A stretch of DNA of 64,000 bases from NCBI RefSeq assembly GCF_003073045.1, contig NC_037593.1:4021525-4085524 (forward strand), in the 5' to 3' direction. Numbering within the stretch: the first letter of the stretch is position 1; each line of letters begins with the position of its first letter. The stretch comes from Pomacea canaliculata. Taxonomy: Eukaryota > Mollusca > Gastropoda > Architaenioglossa > Ampullariidae. This document shows positions 45,209 to 58,338 of the stretch, piece after piece. Below the pieces are notes generated by a model. That model had not been told where the DNA came from. It saw only the letters and a program-made list of their open reading frames with translations, and searched no databases. The position numbers and the translations under genes were made by a program.

Positions 45209-48200
45209 ATATTTCTAGACAGGCTGTAAAGTTTTGGTATAGTTAACTTTCAACAACAGTGACTTAAGATTACTGGTGAATATTATTATATAAAATCATT
45301 AGATATGTATTTTGTATTTCACATACAGTAGCCTGCTGCATTTGTGAATACATTGCTGATAAAACTTCTAATAATCCAATGTACATGTTATCATTATAGT
45401 GTATTTGCTAGTGTTTGTGTACTACTAGTTCAGGTATAGAACCTACAATGTCTACCTACTTTTTTCAAGAGAGATGATGTACTAGCCATGTAAAACTTGG
45501 TAGAAAGAAGTCCATTTTAATGTTGGAATAATTTATATTGCTTTGTTGCATCAAAAGAAGAGATGAGGTAGTAATGTGTGGGTCATGTGGTGAGAACCTA
45601 GATGGGTGTTTTAAAGTTCAGAAGCATGCTGTTTGAAATGAATGTGTAGCAGTATGTGTGTAATTGAGTGTATGTAAAACTTCTAAATCTTTCCATTTCT
45701 TTCACAAGAAGAACATTAAAAAAAAACCACTTGCATTGAAATTAGTACTTTTGTGTGGGGTGGGGGAAGGGATTTCTTGGGTCTGACTGGGTGCTGACGA
45801 AGGTTTTCGTTCTAAAACCTCATTTCAGACACATTTCACATGTAATGGGCTTCATAGAGTGGTCTGCCAAACTCGGGTATGAAAGAGAAGCCACAAGGAC
45901 GGGCCATTTTCACAGGTTTTAATCAGGATTCGCCAGCAAAGCCGTATTTGCGTGAACTTTCAGTCTCGGCCGCCCACTTATAATTGCCGGCATGTCAATA
46001 ATGTTGAGGTGACAGAACAAACGGTGCTGCTCACGCTAATAACCCTTCCAGCCACACCACCTTCCCCTCACCCTCCCGACTGTTCCTGCTCCCTGTGTCA
46101 GGAGTGACAAGGGGAATTCGGGGGTAAAATGACGTGTTAGATGCCGGAGCTCAAACTGAGCATTTTTGAGTATATTAAGGTGCCCTTAAATTGTAAGGCG
46201 GATAAGGGATACGAAGGGTTTGGACCTCGGACTGGAGATCCGTGATAATGGCGGCTCGCTATTCCAGAACTGAAAGATTCAAAAGCAAAAAGTGCGCCTG
46301 AACACCCAAATCCTTTTGGGGTTTGTTTTTTTTTTTTTCGGAAGGGGTGGGCTGGGGGAATTTATTTTTTCTTTGCTTTTATTTTAAATAACCAGTCACA
46401 TGGAACAAAAAACATACTCTAAAATTAGGTATTAATTATATTTTTTTTAAAGTTAAAGGTATATTATTATGATGCTATACATCGTTTTATTTTCGCTTTT
46501 TCGGAAGCCAAACAGCGAAAGCCATGGCAGAGCACGAGTATAGACCTTAATCTACAGGGGTGAGAATGATATTTCAAACTTGTAGTACGTCTGTCTGTTC
46601 AGATGTTTGTGCACGAAGTTTTCACTCTGGCAGGGAGGAAATATCGGTCACATAAAAGGCAATGTCGGTCAGCAGACCCCAGCTGGTAAGACACGATTTG
46701 GGGAAAGAAAACAAAACTCTGAAGAGCAAGTGAATGCATCAAAGCTGCTGTAACAGAGAACGAACCTCTGTGACAACGAGGGTGAGGTGGTGCGATGACA
46801 TTCGAAGTGAACAAGGATGGATAAAATAAGGAAGGGTGACGCACTCGAATGAAAGCTGTAGCAGCAGTGGCTTCAAAAACATTAAAGAGAAGTGCATCAG
46901 AAATGTGTCTACCACCAAACTTGTATTTGTTGGATTTTCTCTCTCTCTCTCGCTGTATAAGGTTCTGCATTGATAAAGGGTATTGTGGACGTAAGAACAT
47001 GTTTAAAACAAGGAATTGAAGAATAGTATTAGACAGAATGTGTGCTTATATGCCTACATTCTTAACAGAAAAATGTACCTCCAGTTGAGTATAAATGCCT
47101 GAGGATGAAATACATTTTTTGATGCACGATGGACATGGATGTATTATGCGTATTGTTGGTTTTTATATTCTGCTTTGCTTTGTGAACAGCATGCTCGAAT
47201 CTCCCCGTGTCATAACGAGGGTCAATATAACTGAAGATGCCCTCTCTCTCTCTCTCACGTAGATCAGCCATTTTTCATATCGACTGTCACAGAGTAGGTT
47301 TTCTGTGGAACTTAATCATGCTCTGAGATCCTGGCACGAGACGGCCTCTGGTTGTCTCCTACATGAGGAAGACCCTAGGGAGAGGAAGAAGCATATCCTG
47401 AACATTAGTCAGGGCGTCATGGTGACGGACTCCAGAGACCAAGAAGACACTGAAACTGTCAACCGGGATTAACAGGGTGCCATGCTTGTTGAAAGTATGT
47501 AATTTTCTTCCATCTTCCCCCTCCTCCACACTATCTCACAAAAACCAGGTATTAGGTAATTAAATATGGCGTTGCTACCTACGCTGTTTGCATGTTGGGT
47601 AGATCTCGCATGACTGTGCGGGTAGGTTGGGTATGTCGGCCTCTACATTTTGTTTTTAAACTCAAACATCTAAACAAACGGAGTATTTCGGTTTTCTCCG
47701 TCACGCCCTCAACACTTGTGAATCAGATGTTTTCTTCTCCACCTCTCTCTCCTTTTCGTTCCCTTTTCTTTCTCTCTCTCGTGGGCGCGTGCAGAGTACT
47801 TTAAAAAGATATGTTTGCTTGCCAGTCTGCTCACCCCACTCCCGGCGACTACAGAAGCACCAAGATGTGGGGGTGAGGTGGGGTTTCTAATGAAGAAGGC
47901 GAGTAGCATGACTGCACAAGGTCCCTGTCCACGTGGCGCGGCGGTCGCTTGCTGCCAATTAGTGAGGTGACCCTGGCGAGTCGTGTGCAGAGGCCACGCA
48001 CACCGCCACTTCCTGCCGCGGAGGGTTGTCGCCAGGCCTGTCGGTGTCCAAATCCACTGATGGCCCAGTGATTACGGAAAATGATTAAAGGAGGACACTT
48101 TGGTGTGTTTAGAAGCTCAGCTTGAGTTTCCAATATTTTTTGAGGAAAATATCAGAGACAAATTACTTTAAAGGACATTTTGGAATTTCAGAATTTGGAT

Positions 48201-48272
48201 GGTGCAGGACTAAGTGTGCTTCATCAAAATCTGATTCAAATTAAATCGATTGTTTGATGAAACGAGATAACA
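45209..48272. other. Intergenic region, no gene recognised
   Basis: Between the LINE and the lectin-receptor gene. Part of it (about 45,840-46,260 and 47,820-48,060) is richer in G+C than its surroundings. CT/GA-rich runs occur near 46,935, 47,240 and 47,770. Open frames such as 46599-47000 on the minus strand show no family features. Confidence 0.45.
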
Positions 48273-48280
48273 TATAAAAG
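48273..48280 (+). promoter_or_regulatory. Candidate TATA box of the lectin-receptor gene
   Basis: TATAAAAG lies 233 bp upstream of the start codon, giving a predicted start of transcription near 48,305 and a 5' UTR of about 200 bp. It is based on motif and position only. Confidence 0.3.
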
Positions 48281-48512
48281 AGACAGCGCTTGTCAACATT
48301 TCAGATTAGATTTTAAGCCTAGTTTGTGGACAAGGCTTTTTGGTGTTTATATTAAGTCATCGAAAAATGGTTGTACTGAGAAAGAATGGACATTGGTCTT
48401 TTTCAAAGGACGTGAGTGTATGCTGTAGTTTTTCAGCCTGAAGACGTGAATTATTTCTAAGTGGCCTTTTGGCTTCAGTGCCCAGCTATCTCTCTGAGGC
48501 CAAAGTTTCAAC

Positions 48513-51500
48513 ATGATTCCTCAACGACTTCCAATGGCTCGAACACAAAGATGTCGACTGTGTCTTATCCAGCTTCTGGTCTTGGTTCTACTAGTTTCTG
48601 ATTACTTTGTCTTGGCAGGTAAGTCATAAAGAGTGGAATGAATTTATGTAAAATTTTCACATTTTTTTTCCTTAATAATTTTTTTTAAACTTTATTTTGC
48701 AGAAGTTGTGGACAAAAACTGCTGTATATTATATATATTTTAAAAAAAAAAGTGACACTTTAGATGATATTAATGGTCAGAATTTTTTTCCCCTGGATAA
48801 ACAGAAGTAAAAGTTTGTTCTGTGATACACTTTCAGTAGTTTTAAGTATTGGAGAAATTTAAGTATTGGAGTGTAAGCTTGCAGTAGATTCATGTCTGTA
48901 ATCTGCCAATTCAACCTCTCAGACAATGAACTGACTTTTGCACTGCAGCGTAGATGGATTTAATTAAAGCATTTCGCTATGTAAACATTCTGAATATAAA
49001 TTATAGACTTTGAAGAAGAGAACAAAGGAACAGCAATAAACATTCTTCACACATTGTTAAACACAACGAAAGGTTTGATGTCTCTGCAATGAATCTTTCG
49101 AATAAACAAAACATTCCTGAATCCTGCTGTAACGAAAAGAGCTAATCGGCCTTTTCTTCTCCTCTCTCTCTGCTCGCTATCACTTCATTTCTCTCTTAAT
49201 ACAGCAGCTCGAGAAGTTGTCCTGTTTGCTCGAGTTGGAAGTAGTTTCCGTGATCCTTCTGTTCGTGAGGATGTTTGCTTGAGCGCCACACCGAGGGTAT
49301 GTGTTTGATGAGATGCAGCGCTTTATGGCCGTGTGACCTCCCAGATCAACATTTCTGTCTTTCGGGCAGGAAAAAAAATTCATTTCGGTTCGTGGTTGTC
49401 GAGTGGATACTTCATTTTACGACTTCTTTTGATCCCTTCCTTCTCCTCCTCTCATTCCTTAGACGGAACTCTTTCTCTTTTTATCGGTATGAGCCTTCGT
49501 GCAAAATCAGTTTAACTGTGATGATGCTACTAGTTTTTTTAAAGCTTTTATTCCGCACCTGCCCAACAAATCCTATTCCATTAGACGCAAAAGAAAATGT
49601 GTGTTAGCAAGATGGGAACAGGTGCAGACCACAGTGCAAGCACGAAATTAATACAAGCTTGTAGTGCAAGGCTCCAGAGACTAGCAACGTGGCTAAAGTG
49701 TAGCCATTAGTACAAAATAGTCAAGAAACATGTAATTTTGCTATTCTGTGTCAGCCATAAGGCTAGACTGCTGACCGCCTCCAGCTGGACCCAAGGGAAC
49801 TTGTGATAGCCTAATCAACAATACTTAACGCCGGTTCAGTTCCTATGCCTGCCATTTCCGGCCATGAAGTTGGGTGCATGGTTTGTTCGGACCGTTGAGT
49901 TTATGCGAGGTTTTATTCACGTTTGTTATTTCCTTCTAATTTTTCATTTTGCACTCGGATACGACTGGCGAAAAGTGAATCAAGGGGTAGGAAAAGTTTG
50001 GGCTTGATCTTGATCGTGGATTTCACTGTTTAAAATCTGAAGGCACGACTGGCTTTATTGAAGATTATTCTTTCATTGGGCAACCAGACCAGTATGATTC
50101 ACGTAAATAGAAAGGAAATTTTATTAAATAGTCACAAAATTGGGAGACTCCAGAATTTTCCTTTTACCAAACTCTTGCCATCCTACGACTTCAACTGGAA
50201 GAAAAACAAAATTTCACGTAGAAGTCATTTTGTTTCATGCTTTATTTGTTTGTTTTCTCCTCAGAGCATCCTTGCGATGACCAGAACGCAGTGTATCTTC
50301 CCCAGAAAAGCCAGTGCATTGTTCCAGTTAAAAACGCCAAAGACTGGATCCAGGCTCAGAGCGCCTGCGAGCGTGGTGGTGGCTCCCTCTATCGGCTGAA
50401 CGAGACTACAGGGGAGCTAACAGCGTATGCCGAGCTCGCGGCCTGTCTGGCTGCTACTCCGAGAGGTGACGGACTGCCAGACGACTTCTGGATCGGTGTT
50501 GTCAGCCAGTGGTCGCGACACTGGTTCTGGATTAATGGTGGGTGGTTCTTGTCCAGGATGAGCTTTCCTCTAACCGAATAAATAAAAATAAATACAAGGA
50601 GAGGAAAATGAAGACTGGCATATTATAGAGCACATTGACTTAATATAGAGGAGAACAGGACATTTTTATCCGACATTTCTGTCTTCGTTTGATCGAATTT
50701 TTAAATAACTAATAGATAGGACCGGCGTGAACACCAGTCCTAATCCTAAAATACTTGTTTAGAACCATTGACGGGGATCCAGAAACCAGCTTTTTACATG
50801 GTTTTTCAAGTCACTCATTCTTGTATTCTGTAGTGAGAAATATTTCGATATCTACTCAGAATTATGTTAGTTTCAAACAGAACGATCTGCAAAATATCAA
50901 TTTTTTAGTTGAGACGAAAATGGCTTCAGTTAAGGCGAAGCAGATAAAGCTGGCCTTATAAAGCGTTCACTTACTATAAATAGTCCATTGTATCTATTGT
51001 GTAATGTAATCATTTGGGAAAACTTTGCCCTAACCCTATCTCTACCTGTAACCCTAATTCTAACGTTAGCTCCTTTTCCTATTTGTAAAACTCTGCCAGA
51101 CATACTACTCCGTAAGAATCTATCAGCTGAATGGACAATTTATAACACAAATAAAACATAAAGAAACATCGGGTAAATTGAAAAAATGTAAACAAATCTT
51201 TCTGTAACATTTAAATTAATTGGTTGGGCTAAAAGGGTACAATTTTGGAAGCAAATTGTTTGGCTAAAAGTGTTACTAGAAATCAGGGGAGAAGACAAAT
51301 GAAGGGGCGATAACAAAACCACAAGAATCGATACAGGGAGCACTGACAAAACCTACACAATTCTTCAGCCTGACATTGACCTGATCAGGGGATATTAATT
51401 TCACAAGCCACGAAGAAAATGGATTAATCTTGTGTCTTAATTTGAAGCCAGTGCAGAAATCAGACCGCTCTCGCAGGAGGAAAGACAGAGAAGAACAAAT

Positions 51501-54500
51501 GAACAAAGAAAGATCGTAACGCAAAAATTTGTATGAGATATCATTGCAAATAGGTAGTCTTTCAGTCAGTCTAGATGACTATCTAGGGAACCCACACATC
51601 AGAATAAAAACAAGGGCAATGGGTCTTTGCTTCATAGTCGTGGACATTGTTAAATTCGGTTCTTGAGTGAATGAACAGAGACTAGATGCATGGGAGAAAG
51701 GCGCAAGCGATGGGGAATGTAGAACACAATGCACCAATAATAAAAATTGTTATAACATGGCTGTCCCTCACAATACAAGTACAAAACACAGTACACTGAT
51801 AAAGAATGGAAAGAGAATGTAAAAAAAGAGCATAATTATAGGACAAATGAAGAAAATGCACAAAGACAAAGCATACAGGGTATGTTGATGGGGTGGGTGG
51901 AAGTAATCTAGGAGTAGCGTTCCCCAATGCAGTTATAAGAAAGACTGACAGAAGAAAGATGGGTTTTAAAGATGTCTTAATGCTGGAGGAGAAATGAAAA
52001 CACAGTGCCAGTATGAAAGGAAAAAAAGAAATTCCAAATACTAGGGACCTTAACAGAAAATGCCCAAACTTTTCAATGGACAGAAGGCAGATAAGCGGTT
52101 GCAGTACACTGTTATTGTCCATGTTTACAAGTTTGCTTGCAGACAGTGTAGGGGGGACGTGTGTCTCCACTCTGTTTATTTTTCTTCTCAGTGTTCTTTC
52201 CTTTTTCAATGTTTATTATGTTGGTGCACGTGCTTAGCGTGGAAGGACGGATGTTGACATAGCAGCGGTCTGAGTGCTTGCGTATGTATTTCAAGTATCA
52301 CTGGTTTGGGGCGAACTGCGCAACATTCAGAAATAAACACCATTCATATCACTGGATCCAGTGTTTTCTCACAACCTCTATGTTTGTTTATGACAGGCAC
52401 ACTGCTGAACCCCATCCAGTATGTGAACAGGAGACCCGACGGCACTGTCCGACTCCAAGTTCAACGTCTGCAGTCAGTACCTCAGCGTCGACTACTGCGT
52501 GTCCGTCTGCCGTGATGATGCTGCTGCATACACTGTGCTGCATGTTAGTCACATGCCACATCTACCTTTTTTTCTATGGGGTATTTTGTTTTTGGAGGGG
52601 GGGGAGGCAATCCCAGGGAGCGAACCCCAATTTCTGTGTGAATGGAAGTCTCCAGTGACCAACCGAGTTACACTGTGGCAAAATTAATTTCCACACTTTG
52701 CTACATTTCACACACTTTGTCTGGAGAAAGGAAAAAAAACTGACGAAATTGATATATATATAAAAAAAAATAGACATCTCATGCCTGTATTTGTTTTCGT
52801 CCGTCTTTTTATGCATCTGTCGATCTATCGAATGTTCTGTCTTTGCGAGCAGAAGTCCGTCTCTGTGTATGAAAGGCACTTTTATCTTCATTGAAGCTGA
52901 CGATAATTCCTGCAAACAAACAAAAAAAAAAACAAGCAAACAAAAATGTCAAAACGGTAAAATCATATTTATATAATCGCTTTAATGTTCATTGTCCCTT
53001 TTTATGATAGCATTAACGTTATTGTTTATTTTCTTCTTTCCTTCCTTTCAAACCTACTTTCTCGCGAAGTTGTTTATTTGTGTCATGGGAATATGTTGTA
53101 CTTGAAATAGAAGTGTGGTATCAGTTGAACTGTAATTTTTTTTAATGAACAGCTTGTAATGTTGCTGACGCCTGTCATCAGTGTTAAGGGAGATGGTAAC
53201 ATATTGATTTAGTTTCGACTTTCGAGGTGTTTGGTAAATTATATCCAACTGCGTGTGTATGTTTGTGGTGTGTGTGTGTTTGTGTGTGTGCAGCATCGCA
53301 CAGCCTATTTCTGCTGCCAGTGCAGTTTTTACATCCGGGACTCGCTGGTGTATGCGGCCAACGAGAGCTACTTCTTGCCAGACAACCGATCCCTGTTTTA
53401 CATCGCTCCAGCCAGAGAAAGTAAGCTTGCTGCCTGAGGATTGTCACCATGTGTAATGATGTTCTAAATGTGGCTGGCTAGGTTTCATGACGAGCCGGCA
53501 ACTCACTGACAAGCCGCTTAAGCTCACTGCTTTTGCGTATGTTCCAATATTTATTTATTAGGATCTTGGCACTTTTTTTCCAAATTCCCACCCTAAGTTG
53601 AAAAAACATCTTGAATCCAAAGCTGTCACGACTGGCACAAAGCTTTGTCAATATTTAAAGCAGTGTTGAAGCCTATCCCTTATTCAAACTGTCCTTTAAA
53701 GAAAGTAACAAAATTACAGGATGTTTATAAATTAAGTTATTGTCGAGAGAGTTGCCCTAAAAATGTGAACAATGGTTAAGAGGGCCTGCTTCTGTCAAGG
53801 TAAGAAAACAGATGAACTGACAAGGGAAAATACGGTGAAGATCGTGTTTCTCTCTCTAACTCTCTCTCACACACACATATAAACACGCGGAGAGGTATAA
53901 ACCTACTCACATACGCGCGACGCGCGCACACACACATTTATTTAGACAAGCGCAATGTTTCCGTGCATGCGTGCGTGCGTGCGTGTGTGTGTGTGTGAGA
54001 CATTAAAAAATGCTTTAGTAAAGGAAACAGTAGTCTCTGGAAAGGTACTGTTGTTTGCGACAATCGAACAAGGGGACAAAATTAATTGACATTTCTTCCC
54101 GAAAAAAATTCTTTTTTTTTTTTTCTTTCTTCTTTCTTTTTCATTTCAGGCAACTTGATCCGTTTAGCAAGCTCAGAAACTTTTTCTGATACGGAGACTT
54201 TGTGTGCTGTGGTGGATTCCAACACTGCCAACACCAGGGAGCTCTCGAGTCAGACATGCTTCTCCGAGTCGCCATTTCTATGCCGTTTGAGTTAGTACGC
54301 ACACATCAATGCTTCTTATTTCTTTTAGACTCAATTATTTTATATTTTTCCGCTTTCTTTGTTTCCCGTGGAAGATAATTGTGCTCTTATGTTCATAAAA
54401 GATACGTATAATGCAAACACAAAAATGCACAAAGTATCACCAACGCATAAACTCGTTCTTGGGCATTCACCACTCACTGTTAGCTACATCAATGTCCAAA

Positions 54501-57500
54501 TTAATTGAATGTAGCTTCATTAAGATCTTGTACAACCTCAACCGAGAAAATAAGTGCAAGAAAATATGTTTTAAGACTCCTATCTTACTATGAAGTTCGG
54601 TATGTACGGGTAGTTATAATTATTGTTAAGTACTTTCATCTAGTCAGACGTTAGAAACAATCCTTTGACTGGCATGTGTTGAGACTGTTTTACTTCCAGC
54701 TTTTAGATAGAGAGAGAGATCAAGTTTTAAAAGTTCACAAGAGAAACTAAAATTAAATACACTCCACCCCTATTAGCAAAGCCTCCAAGTTTGTCTCCGG
54801 CAAGTATTTCGTTAAAATTCGCAAAAAATGTCTGCCAAACGAATTGACGGTTCGTTTTTTTTAGAAGCCCGCATGTCAAGGAAGGAAGGATTATTTTCAA
54901 GTATTTCATGCATTACGTTCCTAACGAGGTAGTCCACCTCAGGACATTTTTTTTTCATTTCATTCTTCGATGTAGGTCCCCGAATATAAGCGTATAATGT
55001 TCGCCAAGCGCCATCGAGGAGTGTAAGTGTCTTTATAATAGTGTGTCTGACTATATATAGTCTTTTGGGAGGTACATTAATGGGATCACATTCCACGTTC
55101 CTTTGTTCAACGTCCGGGAGAGTTCGTTTCTAACAAGAAGTGCAAGTCAAGAAGACAGATTTATAAAATAAAGGTGAAGGCCATCCCCCACTTTTTTCTT
55201 TAGGTCGTTGGTGGAGTGAGACCTCACTTTTTTCGGGGCTAGCTTTAGGTGCCTATCTCTTTTCCCCTCGCTACCTTACCTCCCCCAGCCCTCTATATCA
55301 GTATTAAGCAGAAAATAATGCAATAACAGCGATGCATGATCAGTCGATGGAATATCGAATCGCATTTATAGCAGTTGATGTATCAGCAGGCCTGGTATTA
55401 CAAGAGAGGGACAGACAGGTAAACAGACATACTGTCGATACAGACAGAATAGTTCAGCTTCTGTTTTTTTCTCGCCTACGGAAAGCTAACACCACGGACT
55501 GCAACAACCCCGAGTGTACAACCGTCCAGTGTCGGTTCCGAGTGAGGGACGAGTGCGTTCTGAGCGACGGCCGTCGTTTGACCTGGTTCGGCGCTCGCTC
55601 CGTCTGCCGCTCGCTGGGTGGTGACCTGTGGACTCTGGGGACACTGGACGACATGTACCAGGTGTCGCAGTACCTACTGAGGAGCACACCATACTGGCTA
55701 GGGGCCACTGACCACGTGTGGGCCTTCGCTCCAGGTAAGGACAAAGTGGAGAGAATTGGTCTTCGCCTTCCAGATGCTGGGCCCTTCTTTTCACAGCCTC
55801 CATACGGCCACTAATTTGTAGGATTCTTTACTTTTCTTTTTAATTGAAGCTGATTGGGGAGAAAGTTCTGCTCGGGTCAGCGACTGGAACGCGACCTCTG
55901 TCTACCCACGGCCTTCCACAAACCTGACATGCCAGGTTGAACCACTTACAGTTCACTGCCCCTTCTACCATTAATGTCTTATTTTTAAGCCCATATACTA
56001 GAAACATGGGTGTTGCTAATCAAACAAGAATACTGGATACAATAACTTTTCTTAGACATCCATTACACGATAAAGCCACTGGTGGTTGTGGTAATGTAAT
56101 ATTGATGCTGCGACAGAATAACAGCAATGATGGGCGGAAAGGGGTGTGGTTTTGGTGGAGGAGTAATAGGAAGAAGATGAAGATTCTGCATCAGTTTAAA
56201 GTACACGATTATATTGCTATAGCAATAACAAGAGAGTTATATTTCTATAGGAATAACCGGAGTATGACATTTTATATTTATTTCTGGACGTGCAGAGAGC
56301 AACATTTTTGGCAAAACTGCCCCGGACTTTGAAGTGGTGAGGTGTGGACACATGTTTTTGGAAAGAACAGGTGAATCCAGTCAAAGCTTTGAGTGGAAGT
56401 GGGCAGGTACAAGATGCGACCAGCAGAAATCGTACATTTGTCAGTATGGTGAGTCTCCCTTACATACCCAGTCGAGAGAGACAGAGAGTGCGTGTGTGTG
56501 TGAAGGAGAGAGAGCGAGATGAACTAAATTGTATTGTCCAAATAATCTATTAATAACGCGTCTACACACATTAAAGTGAAAAATATCATAACTGACATCA
56601 AATCATTACAAAAAAGATAAAGCATGTTTCCTGTCAGATATCATAAAAACAGAAATAAGTAAGGAGAGAGAAAACAACCAAACTGAACAAAAAACGAATG
56701 TATTGCTTAGACCACTGGAGGCTTAAAAAGTACTTCTACATACATCAAGGTGAATGCCTGCTAAATTAGTTGACAGCAAATGATTATTTACAAGAACTGT
56801 GTTGTCTGTCAGCCAGCATGAAAACAGAACTCAGTGACTGTCACAAGCAGGATTTTTAGCAATCACGAGTAAGCAGCTGAACAAGAGAACGAAGTATTGT
56901 GACTCATCTTTTATCTAAAGATATCAAAGGCTTTTTGTACAAAGTGGTTAAGATTTCTGATTAAAGTTGCAGTAAGTTTTGACATAAGTAATATGAACTT
57001 TAGAAAAGGACGGTTGTAACGTATGTTTCTGGTCTTAGCTCTCCGTGTATACACGAGAAACTAACTCAATGTGCACCGTTACCTGTTTCCGTGGTCATGA
57101 AGAAAACACAGTTTTTAATAACTTTAATAACAACGAGAAACAATAAACGATCAACAAACAAACAAAAAATCAGAGAGAGAGAAGGAGAAAACGATTGTGG
57201 ACGTGCAGAACACAAAGAGGTCTCAATATATCAATATAATTGATCTATAAGAAATATTTTATTTACGAACTCATAAATATAATTGATCAAATAATAGATA
57301 AATATGGTTGATTTTATTTTTCTGGCGTTAAGCGGAAGGCCCCATCCTGGTAAAGTCAGTAATTAAAACAGTGATATAACTCTTGACGGGGGAAAAACGT
57401 TTCCATCTGTCTTTTTCCCATCTCGTGGGAAGAAAACAATCTTTCGCTTTAACCTTTACGTGAATAAAAAACAAAATCCATTTTCGAAAGTGATGCTCCA

Positions 57501-58289
57501 GAGGTCACTTAAGAACCTTTGGAAGATAATTGAAACTTGAGGTGTTGTGGTGGCGGTGGTGAGGCAGAGAGAGAGATACACGCAGATCAAACGATAAAGG
57601 AGTAAATAAAAAGGCTATGAAAATTAATGAAACGTAAAGTTTCTCGTTATCGCCGAGACCATTAAGAAGAGAAATAGTAAAAGCTGTTGCAACTGTGTGT
57701 CCAGCGGTCACGGAGCAGGCTCGCTTCGCCTCGTCATCCAGCACGAAGGACAACGTGGTGTGTCCCTGGAAGATCCCGCCCATACCCACTCAACCCCCTG
57801 TCAACACTCTCGTCCCTCCCATCCACACTACGGCCGACACCGGGTCTGGGATGACACTCCCCGCTCTCGTTGCAGACGGTGGGGATGGAGAAAGTAAGTT
57901 AAACCAGATTTGAAGATAGGACAAGATACTGCTTCATCCCTTCTGTACTCAAACGGTTTTTTAATTAGTATAATCGCATGATTCTAGTCTGCTGACACTA
58001 AAAGGTTTTATTTTGTCTTGTTTTGAGCTGAGAAGCAAGCTGCAGTGAGGTGAACGTGGGTAGTTTTGTCAATTATTTAGCTGACAGTGGTAGTGTTCGA
58101 CACTTGTACTGTGTATCTAATCCCAGATCATAATATTTTCCTCCCTCCTGCAGCAGGTTATCCCATCGCCGCGATCATTGCGGCTTGCATCGCCGCACTC
58201 GTCATTCTGTTGTGTGCCATCTTCATGCTGGGCTACAGTCGGCGCCGGTAGGTAGACAGGTCTTGAGCCAACTTGAGTGGTGTGATATA

Positions 58290-58338
<49 letters not shown>

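Noticed and set aside
52431..52543. A frameshift inside receptor exon 3
   Set aside because: It seemed necessary with the upstream acceptor, but choosing the AG at 52429-52430 restores an open, in-phase exon.
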